64,000 bases of DNA, taken from NCBI RefSeq assembly GCF_947623445.1, contig NC_135241.1, positions 19,904,501 to 19,968,500 of the forward strand, in the 5' to 3' direction. The position numbers and the translations under genes are program-made. The notes under the pieces were generated by a model, which saw only the letters and a program-made list of their open reading frames with translations, was not told where the DNA came from and made no database searches. Numbering within the stretch: the stretch's first letter is position 1; every line of letters begins with the position of its first letter. The DNA is from Clavelina lepadiformis (taxonomy: Eukaryota; Chordata; Ascidiacea; Aplousobranchia; Clavelinidae). Below are positions 26,001 to 37,580 of the stretch, in pieces.

Positions 26001-29000
26001 CTGTTCTGTTTGCCCTAATGTCATTTTTACTTTTCATTTGGTAAAATCAACGTATTTTCTCTTATCTTTGATTGTTTTTGTCTTGAAAATTTTTCAGTTC
26101 TCGTCGATCTCATTTCCTGCTAATTTTTTCTTTTCAGCTGGCAGAGTCACTTGGTTTGGATCAAGATGAATTGGAGGATGCATTCATAAATCTCATCGAT
26201 TCTGAAGAGACTGCTGCCGCAAAAGCTCAAGCTGCCACTGACACTCAGGTATAAGTCTGATATATTACTAGGGAAAGTATTTATTATTTTTATTATACTA
26301 GTACTGAAAACGTTTCTGTTCTGTCAAATGCCCTAAACTTTTGTGTAAATATTAACTGCACGGCTAATTTAGCCTTGATGTGTATGCTTTTTTTTAAATG
26401 AAATTAGTTATTTGAGAGGTCTAGGCTGTTGTCAGTGTCTGTAAACATTTTTGTAGTTGTTGCAAGCAGATCAGTCTTACCAGTGGTATGGCAGGTTTTT
26501 TGGTATCATCAAAGTTATCAACCACAACCATAACTATTGCTTGGTTGGTTAAGAAAATGCATAAATAAGTTGTGAACAATACCATTTTTGGCTGTCATCA
26601 GGCCGCCTTTACCAAACGCCTTTTCATGGCTTCTGTATTGTTCGGCATGTTTTAACATGGGGCCTCCAGGAAACCAACTTCCACTCAAGCATAACTTGTT
26701 AAGAATTCCTGAGATGATTTTCCTCTCTTCCTCTTAATTTGCCTTCTTGTAGCATAAGTAATTGAGTAAGCCTGTTTTTGTCGCCTGTGTTCTGTGACCT
26801 TTGAAAACTGCATGAATTGTTGTGAAAACTTCCGTGGTGGGGGCCTGAGTGAAACCTGAAAAGCAGTCACTGTCTGGTAATCCTTTATGGTGCCCTGACA
26901 AAAGGCGTCAATTCTTTTGTGGCACGTTTAATATAGGTAATGTTGCATGGCAGAATAACCACTCTTGTTTACAGCCACACTTATCTGTAACTGTATCCTT
27001 CCTGTTTGGTGGGCTTCCCTGTTCCTACTGTTACTTAACAAGGTTTACTAATTTCATGGTGGATTTCTGCTTTATTTTAGAACGTAATCAGACTAAAATA
27101 ATAAAGTGACTACTTACACATGAAGTGAAACACTATAAAAATAATAGAAAATAGCTTGGTTAATTGTTTTAGTGTCATAGTTAGACCATCTGCTATCAAA
27201 TTCTTATGCTTAAGTAATGGTATGTACAGAACAAATGGGTTGTGTACTTGTTAAAGCAAATTGTGTGTATATCTTTAATGAACATATTTCACAAATATTA
27301 CACAATGCATTGTAAAGTATAATAGGACATTGCTGATCTGTAATAAGTTAAATGGTTATACAATATATGAATTTATAAAAATACAAAATGGAAGTATACT
27401 TTTTGTGCTACAACAGCGTTACACATAGTGATATGCCAAATGCTTAGTAATAATGATACTTTCATTTCAGTATGCAAAAATGCAATGCATTTTGTCTACA
27501 CAAGGCTATGCACGCAATATGTCAGTTATTCTTTCACATAATTTTAAAATCAAATACTTGACTGATGTACATCCACATTTACACAGACAGTGAGGTATCA
27601 CAAATGCCATTGTCACAAAATAAAACAGGGTCCACTTTCGATTGTTTGATGGGCACCTAACCTTGGGTTCCCCTTAATTTTTCAAACATTTCCTGCTCTC
27701 ACAGACAGTTGTTTTTGTAGAAATTTTAAGTCTTCATGTGAGGAACAGGTTTAACAATTACAATCATCATCTGCCCATAGCAAGTCCTCAGCAAAATAAG
27801 CTACACCTTCATAAACACAGTAAAGGGCAAGATAAATATATGCTGAATAGGCCTTTATGGAACACGTCTCTCAGAATTCATGCTTACGAAAGGAGGCATA
27901 ATTTTTATGGGCGGAGAAGAAATAATTGAGGAAATCCATGGGAGCAGTGTGTGACTGATGTAGTAAAGGTTTACAGAATTTACATTTCATTACAGTGATC
28001 ATGGCTATTCAAACTATAGTAACCATTGTTTCCCTTTCATGAAATGAGACTATCTTGTGTTCCATTGTTTCTGAAATGCTTTCAGAAATCATACTCTGAT
28101 ACAATAACTGTGATTGTGAGCATTCGGTTGTCTCTCATGTTGCCTCGCTTGTCGTATGTGCTCATATCCACCTTCACTGCGTACTCTGCAGGGCCGGTGA
28201 CTTCCTTGTTTAAACGCAGATATGCCATTGGCCTGTATCTACTAGGCTGGTGCAGGTTGAACAGTGACATGTCACCCTGTGGGATGGAGAAATGGTATTC
28301 CTGGCGCCGTCTTCTGGCAGGAAATGAAATTTTTAGAAGGTTGGTCGGAGTTTGCAATCCGCTGGTCACATCAACATAGTGAAATGACACACTCAACGGT
28401 TGACTTCTGCATTCGGCGTAGGCAGTGTTGTTGCTGGTGATGCGGCGGCATCTCTTTCTTCTGCAGATATTTGTGGTGACTTGTCGATAGCCAAACTCAT
28501 CGGTTGTCATCAGTTTACGGTAGAAGCCACTTTTTGGGCAAGTGAGGGCTTCTATGCAGCGATATCCACCGTGAATATTGACACAGGTTTCTCCACGTCT
28601 GCACATCTTTTGTCCATCGCATTCGTTCTTGTCGATGCATGCGTAATCATTTCGGTTATATCTTGAAATTATATTTATGTTAATGATTTGTTGATTCTGA
28701 AATCTGACAGGTTATCAAGATTTCTTTGCACCACATTTGAAACAAAAAAGTCTTTGCCCGATCACATGTTTTGTCTTTAACAGTATGCAGAACAACTTCC
28801 AGTCATAACATACTCTATCTGAAATCATTGGTTACAACCTACCCATCTGGACATTCACACTCAAATGATCCTGGTGTATTTTTGCATCTCCATTGGCACT
28901 TGCTTCCTTCACCCAAACTGCATTCTTGGTTGTCCACACACAAGCCTGAGCAAATAGTCAAAGTTATTGGGATTGACGATGTCGTTTACAACATTTCACC

Positions 29001-32000
29001 AAAATAACCTAAAGCTGCTTTCGACAAAAAGCAAACAGTCTTTCGCTTGGCATTGGATAAATGTTAACACATGGGCATCAAAGCTTATTTTGGACCACAT
29101 CCTGTCAAGTAGAGTATTATTTAATGGCCAAATAGGAAAGTTATTTGCAAAGGCAACACAAGATGATTTATAAATTTGACATGAATTGTTAGACTTTGTT
29201 TAAAAGTAAACATTGTTGGCTAAAAATAAATATATGACTGATGCTGTCTGTATGCTTAACAAACAAGTTATATCTCCGATTTGGGCAGTGCTGTTAAAAT
29301 CATTTTGAGATGTATTTAATCATTTCAAAATAATGCTTTGCAATTTGTGTGTGAAGTAAATTTTCGATGCTTTTTGTAAGTGGCTATCTTAAGTTTTTTT
29401 TAGATCTTAAGATCTTTTAATCTGAAGTGTTTGGGTTTGAACATGATTTGAGCCAAAGAAAGCAGATTTCTTGAACTGCTCTTGACACAAAATGAAAGCG
29501 CTTGAACATTTCCGGATGGCTAATCAAACAAATTAAGCTGTTTTGAATGAGTGATTAGCCATATCAATGACAGTTTAACTTCTCAAGTATCAAAGCGCAT
29601 TGTGTGTGGCTGTTTACATTTTTCTCGATCAACATTAAGTTCTATCCAGTAACCAAGCAAAACCTTGGAAAATTTTACTCAAAACAAAGTTCTATACCTG
29701 ACAGTTTTGAAAACCCTCTGTGACAACGGCAGAAGTAACTTCCCTGTGTGTTGATGCATTCAGAATTTGATGGACAAAAATTTTGTTTACATTCATCAAT
29801 GTCAGTGCAATATCTGCCATTGGTTGATGGGTCCTTGCCATATCCAGCTCGACAAACACATTCGTACGATCCGACAGTGTTACGGCATTCCTCACCAGCA
29901 CCTGCAAACAATTTTATGAAACAATTTATGGGATTATATGAAAGTATGTTACCCTTATCTGCACCGCTGTAGTTTTTTAGGCTTCGCCAATCAATGCTAA
30001 TGATGCTGCTAATATAACTATAAGTGCATTTTTTGTGAAAGGCTAGTGTCCATTAACCCAATAATGAATTTTACTTGTCCTTACTATGTACTATAAGCTC
30101 ATAATTGGAGCGTAAGAGCTTAGGACTTAAGCCTTTTTGTGGTTTAACATATTTTTAATCTGCCTCATCTGGTGGTTAGAATAATAAATGCATTGTTCAG
30201 AAATTGAGATTACTTATTACTAGGGCGATTATTTTTTGACCTAAAAAACGAAAAATTTTGACCTAAAAATTGAAACTTTTGACAAATTTTGACATTAAAA
30301 AACTTTATTGTAGTCTAACAGAAGGGCAAAAATCTGAACACAGACCTAGCCTATTCTGAAAAGAGAAATGAGCTAATTACAAATCACTGCCAAAAAACTG
30401 CAGCTAAGACACAACAAAAACTGTTCAATTTATTCAATACACTAAACTAAAGATACATGAAGTATCTAAAGCAAAACCGAAGCAAGAGCTGCACTTAACC
30501 TACAGCTACCGCAAAATGACTTAGGACCTACCAAAAATTTTACTCGTTTTGAGGTGTATTGAGCATCACACCATATCAACCTAATTGTTTAACTTAATGG
30601 TTTATGATTCACAATAAGTAGACAATGGGCCATTTACAACAGTATAAAGTAGGCTACAATGTGTAAAATGAAAAGTTCACTGACAGTGAAACCTCTGCGA
30701 CACCATGACAATGCAGTTTGTAAAAAATTTTGTCAATTTTTGACCTAACGCTATAAATTTGACAAATTTTTGACTTTTTTTGACTAGTCAAAAAATAATC
30801 GCCCTACTTATCACTAAAGGCTTTTTTGGCTCAGAGTCATATACATACATGCATTTGTATTGAAAGTAAGGCCATATTTAATATTTTTTAACACAGTGTT
30901 ATAATAGTGAGTGATCTGTGCATGTGTGAAAGGACATGTGAGGTCAGTTATATACGGACAAATGAGCAGTGCTATATATCTGACACACTAATGTCAAGAA
31001 ATATGTCTTCACTTGCCCCGTATTCACAGTGTTGTGCAACCCCAAGACACTTAGGCTTATGGCCGGAACAAAATTTGGTTTCAGTGTTTTAACCACACTA
31101 ATCTGCTAATCTTTTATGCCCATAACTAAGGTATGAGGTAATCTACTTGGCATTCTTGCGTGTCTGCTGAAGATACTTTGGTCACGCTGTTACTAACTGG
31201 ATTTCGAGGTGTGCTTTATGCAACATTAATTTCTGTGAACATTTTTCTCACATTGAGAAGAGAATATTAAATGCAAAGAAAATCGTTCTGTGCCTTACAC
31301 CCTATGTATTTCACTATATCTTTTATATTCCTGCTTTATCATGAAAAAGATCTGTTTGCTTGCTGTGGCGAATCCTAAATTTTCATAATAGGGCAGGTTA
31401 TGTGTGATTAAATCATGGACAGTGTTGTCCTGTGCTTTTCTTTGTGAAAACTGTATAATTTCGTTACCTCTGCACATTCCTTGAGTACATTCATCTGTGT
31501 CTTCACAAATATTGTCAAGAATATGCGTAAAACCCATTTTGCATCGGCACATATAACTTCCTCTGGTGTTAATGCAGTATTGGTTGTCTTCACATGGAGA
31601 TTGAGTGCATTCATTTATGTCACGGCAAAATCTGCCAATCTGTTGAAATAAACCAACCGTAAAAGATCAAAATTTTCACAGTGTGTAAGTAATCCCAAGA
31701 AAAATTGTCATGTCCTATTGTAGTTAAATTTCTATTTTTGTCACCTTGGTGGTGCCAGGTGAACATAGGCATCTAAAGGAGCCCACAGTGTTGATGCACT
31801 TTTCTCCATTGCCACAATATCCCATCTCACATTCATTTTTGTCTTCACAAAGCCCTAAGAAGTTTTTGAAATTAATATTGCGATTTTGTTAATTCCAGCC
31901 AATGCATGCTTTAACATGTGTACCAAGCAATAACCAAATTTGAAAGGAGATAAACGAATTCTTGCAGTTACCTGTTGCAGCATCATATTTATACCCATGT

Positions 32001-35000
32001 GGACAAATGCAAATATAACTTCCCCACAGGTTGCGGCAAGACTGTCCTATCTTACATGGCGCTAATTCAGCACATTCATCAATATCAGTGCACCCAAAAT
32101 TCTCTTGATACCTTAAAAGTTTATCAGGATTTAGGCTTATAATTACTTGTTATTAATACTATCGCAAAGATTTAATTGAAATACTTAACGTTGCATTTTT
32201 TACAAATAATAATTTTAATTGAATTTACTGGAAGTCAATGGTCAAATATTTCATAATTGGTCAAGGTTTTGCATTCATGTTCATGCATTGCGGCATAGTG
32301 TTGGATTAATATATTCAAGCATAAACTAAAGCAAATCTTATTGTAAAATCAGGAATTAACTTGGTGGAAAAATTGACACCTCTGAGCATTGAAGTGTGAT
32401 AAGACAGATCAATTGAAATAAAAGATATCTATTTCCAGACATGTCACTTTTTTTGAGCTAAGAATTAGGTTGCAAAAACAATAGTTTAATCTCAACAACA
32501 ATATCTCTCTCCCTTTTCACATCATGTTTACCGTACAATAACAGTTCATGTCATTGTCCCGTGTGAGGCAATTGTGCTTTCTATGTGTTAATGCCACCTG
32601 TCTCGTTTTGTTATATGATCATATTTCTACAACCGCTTATTACATTTGAAATAATCGGTTTTTATTACGACAGCTTTTTAAGCATTTATGCTGTTTTTAA
32701 TTAAACATAATCTGCACACTTAAACTAATTTGTAGCTTAATGGGTTTTCCTTTACTGAACATGAACCACTTATCACATGTCAATCCAGTGCTTAGAAAAC
32801 AGTAACACATTGTCGATTTTGTTACCATGTAAATCTCAGCAAATTACCTAAATCCTTCTTTACAGGATCCATTTATACTTTTTCCAGCTTCAACTTTTTG
32901 GGCAAAGTTCAGCCCAGATGTTGCAAGAACGACGCATATAGTAAATATTCCTTTCATTCTGTTGATTTTGGGTAGTAATTCGTAACCATGCAGAAAAAGG
33001 TTTTTGATCCTGACCTATTTATTTTTTTAATCACTTACTCAATACAGCAGTAAATCACAATACAAAGTACTTAAAAATTCCTGAACATCAGATCAATTTA
33101 TCTTGATTGTGCCACTATATTGTGCATCGCGGTTAAAATTTCAAAAAGAGTTTAAAACAAAAAACAAATATGTAATTACCACTTCTGTTAATTCATAATC
33201 AAATACGGATTTCATATGTATTCTGAATACCAAATCCTTCAAGTCAGTGTACTAAGGTGAGCATTTCACACCTAACAAGTCACTTTCAGATTGTTAACTT
33301 ACCTCCCTATTCATTGCCGCAATTGAGCCTTTGTTTTGATAAACTTCTTCAACCGGGCCTCTTGGTTCTTGTGTAGAAACCTAACCTGACCCCACAAATG
33401 GTATTATGACAATGGTCTAGTGAGGAATGTGCTCAAAACAACTTTGAAGTTACATTGCTTTTTTTCTTTCTTTGACCTGCCCCTACTCCCGCCCATAGAA
33501 ATTAAGCTTAAGTGTTCAAGGTTCTATTTTAGTGTTCTGATGCTAATACTGGCCCCCTCGTTGGAGAGATGAGTTAATTTGTTTGCCAAGCTATTTAATC
33601 TTGTGTGTAAATTTATTTTAAATGCTCTTCTTTGCTTTTTGACACCACACCTCAAAGTTATCCCCGATTTTCTTTAACTGGAAATATTTTATTACCAATT
33701 CACGTTATCACTATTACAAAACACTGTGTGTTTTATGAGAATGCTTACATAGGCATTGAGAAATTCCCTTTTACTCACAATACATTCTTTACACTCCAAA
33801 TCTAATAAAGCACCGGCAGAGTGGTAATTTTGTCCTCAAATTGCCAAAATTGTTGTAAAATACCACTATTATCTTTACATCCCTCCAGGGTCCGTTGTAA
33901 TGTGGTCGTTGCTTTCAGTTTAACTATTTTTGCATTTCTGAGGACCATTAAATGTCATTCCGCAAAACTTGGAGTCAATTTTAAGTGAAAAATTGCATAT
34001 TTTGCTGATGGGTAATCCTATTTAAAATTTCGTTTTGGTTTAAATGTATTGAAGATCTAGAAAACTTTTATAATGAAAATTTTTTCTGGCATAAAATATT
34101 TGATATATTTTTCAATATGCAAGTCAATGGAATTGTTTAAATGTCACCTCCTCTGTTTTCCATTCAACATGTCGATCAACATAGAAAAGTGGCTGCTTTA
34201 TGTAATGAAAACTCTCTTTGACTTGCACTTGTCAAAAATGTCAGAAGTAGTAACAAGTTTCCATTGTAATCGCCGAGCAAAGCCGTACAATGGACCTAAG
34301 TGAATAAAATTCAACAATAACATTGTAATCTGATGTAAGCCCTGTCCGGTTTGGCTTGTCGCCTTTTAATATATTTCTTATCTTAATTTCTGGTCGGAAG
34401 TTAGTGAAGAATACCTGAGTCTGCTACCTCGGTTTCCTGTTTCGAAAATATTTCTGACACGAGTAGCCCTTTGGGCTTGTTACATATCCTTTAAATACGT
34501 TTCATTATTCTGCGCAAATTTGTTTGTTGGCTGTGGTGAGGAATGTGCGACTGTAAACATGCTGCACTTCTCTGTTTATTTTATAAACAAACCTATTTAT
34601 CATTGAAAAAACGTTATAGGAAAAGACAGAAAATTTTTTTTTAAATCACTGCATTGGCTCTGATAAACGTTCCACACTGTATGCATAAAATTAATACTGA
34701 CAACTCCCGTTGGCCTATTTCTATTTCAAACACCTTTTCTATTTCTGCCCCATTTTTCTTTCTCTGCTCCGACATTGGACTTAAGCAAAAATAGGAAGGA
34801 AGAGGAAGTGCGATTAACCTATAACAGCTCTCATTACGGAAGTACTTGCCCTTTATCAATTCGTCTCATTTAAGTATTTGCAGTGCAATATCGTTTTCAG
34901 TACTCAATAATTGGAATCAATAAAAAGGCAAGCATCTGTTCAACTGGGTTCACATGTGTCCAGATTAACCTGCTGCAATTAATGCATCAATCAATACCAA

Positions 35001-37580
35001 GAAGAGAAAATTAATCAGAATTAAGACAATAGGTATTTGGCCTGCTCCCTCCTGTCATGGGAACTGACATTTACACATTTACTTATTGCCGTATACCGCA
35101 TTATAATGCCAACTACCGCTGCAGCACATTGAAATAAAATGTCTCTATGACATGCGTATTTTTATTTATAAAATGTTTTCTTCTAAATCCAGCAGGTGAT
35201 GTAAACCTTATTGCTGTTGATAAATGTTTAATCCGAATTTACTTTTTAGACTACATCTGCAGTGCTGAAGTCAAATGGAATTCAAGAAGCTACAGGTATA
35301 ACCTTTTTCTGCACTTGCAATAATCTACCTCTATCTTTAAAATTACCTACTTTCATTAAACTGCTGATAACCCTATTAATTAATTATAAAATCATGTGGT
35401 TCATGTCAACAACTGCATAATAAATAGTGTTAGCCTGTAAACGTACATGAAATATATATCACTGCATTTCTTAAGCAAACAATGAAGTTCTCCATACAAC
35501 AGATCAGTAAAAAACTTTTAATTATTTATGTTTCACTTTTGTTTTGTGCTCTGGAAAATATACTCTTACTATTGCATTAGGCACTGATTTGTTGTTTTGT
35601 TTCCCCACTACACACTCTTACAAATTTAATGAGACGTAACAAGTGCCCAGCACTTGTAAACCTCTGTCACACATAATTAGAAAGCTAATTAATCTCTGAA
35701 GGCTTACAAATTCTTAGTCAAGCAGAAGTTATTGTTTAAAGCACATTTTATTGCCCACTTTTTACAACTACCTCCAAGAATAGAAGCTATAATTAGACAG
35801 TTCAAAGAGAATCTGCAAGCTTTTCCTCTAAGGGCACATCTCACTCAGTCCAGTTGCTCTGGCACTTTGGTTTAAATATTTACATCTTTAATCGCATAAG
35901 TCATTAATTTGTTATACAGTGGTAAACTGTTAACCAAGACCGGTTTTTGTTTCCATCACTTATTACAATTAGTATGTCACTGAGTTGAGGCACTTCATAT
36001 GCTAAGTTTTACATAAAAACAATTCAAATTGCAGAAACCTCAGAAACAGTAACGGATGGACGAACCAGCGATGTGAAACAAACCACTGGTGACCCTGAGG
36101 AAGCATCATTACCCGCGATAGAAGCCTCAAAAACAACAGAAACGGTAAAATTGCTTAACTTTAAACAAAGGGCTCTGTGATAGTAATAAAGCCCGGCATT
36201 TTCATGTCTTGAAGTGATTTTTAGACAAAAGAGGATGGAACTGAAGCTATGGATGTCGACCAGACAACCACTCAACAACAAAGGTTTTCATTTCACCTTT
36301 TTTTACTTTAAAGCTCACCCTAACGTGTGCGTCAACGACGTTCTTGTATATCTGTTTTTATTCTACTACTATTGGATTGCACTTAATGTACTATGCTACG
36401 TCTTGCATTCACGTGAATGCTGATATTTTTCATGATTGTAATTGTGAACGGAACACAGTCATAGGCCCTGTCGTCGATATGCGTTGACAACTTTTGTACT
36501 TTATCACTAGCGCTACCGACGAAATCCCGGTAGCGGACGGCCAGTCCTCGGAAGAAGGAAAGTCCCAGGCTGTTGCCGAGGCCACTACCGCAACCGTAGC
36601 GGCGGAAGAGGGCGAAGCGGATAACGGCGGTACCCAGATAATACAGATTGGAACCGGGGACGACAAACAATTTATCGAGGTCCCTGAAGGTTACACTCTC
36701 ATACAGACACCAGAAGGCCTTGTGATGTCACAAGTAAGTATTATGACGTTTCTAAAGCTCCTGGCTCGCCGCATAGTATGCTCTTTCATCAAATATTCCC
36801 CTGCTACGTCAGACAGAAAAATATTAGGTTTTGTCGTCATAAGACGTGTTTTGGACTATCGCGTCAACACTCATAACAACATTCCATGTTGTTTTGTATG
36901 TCACCACGTCGTTTCGTGAAGCCTGTTGACCTGGAACCGATATAACAAGTGACTTGTAGTTGCATCGTCAACAGCAGCAGCGTGAAATTATTACCAGATG
37001 CACTGTTAGGTACAGAATGACGTCAATAGTTGGGAGTTAGGTTGCAAGGAATTGTTACAATTTCTTGGAATTCCGGGTGGTCTTGACGATATTTCCTTAA
37101 TCACTGTTACATAGTGCAAATCACCATCGTTTCAACATACAACAACAGTGTAACTACAGTACTTCGGCATTTTTGATACGCAGTCAGATTTAATGCTGTT
37201 TGCGTCTGTGGGACCGATTTCGATGACTTAATAATTTCGTAATTGTGACGTAATTTCGATGCTACTACTGTGTTGTATACACGAAAAAGAACAACGCCAT
37301 ATGAATTTTGAAGTAGAATAGACAACAAACTTATTCTTCTGCAGTCATTCAACTCAAATATTTGGCAAACAACTTGTTTTTCACGCACTTTAATCTTCAT
37401 TTTCATCCGCGCAAAATAACCCACACTTTTTTACACTAGCCCGGTACTACCCTCTCCCAAGCCGAGGACGGAACAATCTACGTAACACAGGAGGATGGCT
37501 CGACTGCGCCGTTGGATGCACAGAAGGGGGTTCCCCTGGAGACAGTCGAATCTCTTTTGTCCTTGGAAGGGCAGCAATAA
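17077..37580 (+). CDS. AT-hook nuclear protein, ZNF839-like candidate (plus-strand paralogue)
   Basis: Nineteen coding exons: 17077-17158, 17351-17514, 20752-20928, 21063-21237, 21437-21567, 21695-21741, 21828-21912, 23097-23216, 23295-23491, 23707-23861, 24013-24143, 24827-24988, 25147-25350, 26138-26248, 35250-35295, 36035-36144, 36225-36283, 36511-36733, 37440-37580; 839 residues, all in phase. Order: acidic N-terminus, Q/E-rich helix, [17 protein letters not shown] (about 311-327), AT-hook RKRGRPRK (about 360-367), [12 protein letters not shown] motif, second hook [21 protein letters not shown] block (from about 505), coiled coil, [15 protein letters not shown], acidic tail, and [13 protein letters not shown] (about 774-786). 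All main blocks recur in the minus-strand paralogue. A chromatin role is inferred from the AT-hooks. Intron 14 (9 kb) contains an antisense fibulin-like gene. Possible poly(A) signal at 37912-37917. Confidence 0.78.
18150..18290 (+). repeat. Dispersed repeat family B, copy 1
   Basis: Aligns in the same orientation with about 41115-41265: both read through TTGCCGGCC/ATGCCGGCT, a GGCT...TTAC/TGTAA stretch, CGATTTCT, TTACTGCAGTTAAA/TTACTGTAGTTAAA, CGATT, and GTTGGAAA. Diverged, non-coding, class unknown. Confidence 0.6.
18900..20176. mobile_element. Non-autonomous hAT-like element, 1.3 kb
   Basis: Begins TAGGGATGGACCAAGTCGAA and ends with the imperfect complement (GGACTCTGATTTTGTCTTAT, then CTCTA). 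It is flanked by a perfect 8-bp duplication GTGTTAAT at 18892-18899 and 20177-20184. No transposase frame is open inside. Inserted in intron 2 of the AT-hook gene. Its left end resembles that of the 14753-15160 element. Confidence 0.8.
21913..23096 (+). other. Intron 7 of plus-strand AT-hook gene
   Basis: No gene supported. The segment of about 22140-22330 is a copy of dispersed repeat family C, whose inverted partner lies at about 51255-51480. Confidence 0.6.
22140..22330 (+). repeat. Dispersed repeat family C, copy 1
   Basis: Matches the reverse complement of about 51255-51480. Shared landmarks are CTTTGTTTACT, AAAATTG then AAAATGCA, GTTACTC/ATTACTC, CCTGAAATTTTG, and a GGCCCAAA-type block near the end. 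Non-coding. Confidence 0.55.
28082..32957 (-). CDS. Fibulin-like secreted EGF-repeat protein
   Basis: Seven coding exons on the minus strand: 32957-32848, 32111-31972, 31854-31745, 31639-31468, 29901-29698, 28945-28843, 28661-28082; 472 residues, in phase. It starts with a hydrophobic signal peptide ([15 protein letters not shown]). Calcium-binding EGF modules follow, shown by repeated D-x-D/N-E-C starts ([42 protein letters not shown]) and GSYxCxC cores. The C-terminal module (from about residue 310) ends [11 protein letters not shown], matching the fibulin-type module, whose family ends VSEY-aromatic-F. An RRKRCRR basic cluster lies just before it. There are no anaphylatoxin modules, so it is shorter than vertebrate fibulin-1. 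Fibulins are extracellular-matrix and basement-membrane proteins. The whole gene lies inside an intron of the opposite-strand AT-hook gene. Confidence 0.87.
30221..30806. mobile_element. Non-autonomous hAT-like element in fibulin intron
   Basis: A 586-bp element with 20-bp terminal inverted repeats that match exactly (TAGGGCGATTATTTTTTGAC and its complement). It is flanked by 8-bp CTTATTAC (30213-30220) and CTTATCAC (30807-30814). TTGACCTAAAAA-like and GACAAATTTTTGAC motifs are repeated next to each end. No coding capacity. Near-identical ends suggest relatively recent insertion. Confidence 0.85.
36734..37439 (+). other. Intron 18 of plus-strand AT-hook gene
   Basis: No gene is supported. 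The flanking exons (36511-36733 and 37440-37580) are visibly richer in G and C than the rest of the gene. Confidence 0.6.

Larger units (their letters stand above)
26249..35249 (+). other. Intron 14 of plus-strand AT-hook gene (host of nested gene)
   Basis: A 9-kb intron. It holds the antisense fibulin-like gene (28082-32957), including the hAT-like element at 30221-30806. I see no other gene in 26249-28081 or 32958-35249. The only long frames there are short and without recognisable motifs. Confidence 0.75.

Noticed and set aside
26580-26900. GC-richer patch suggesting a tRNA-derived SINE head
   Set aside because: No A-box and B-box pair or cloverleaf could be read on either strand.
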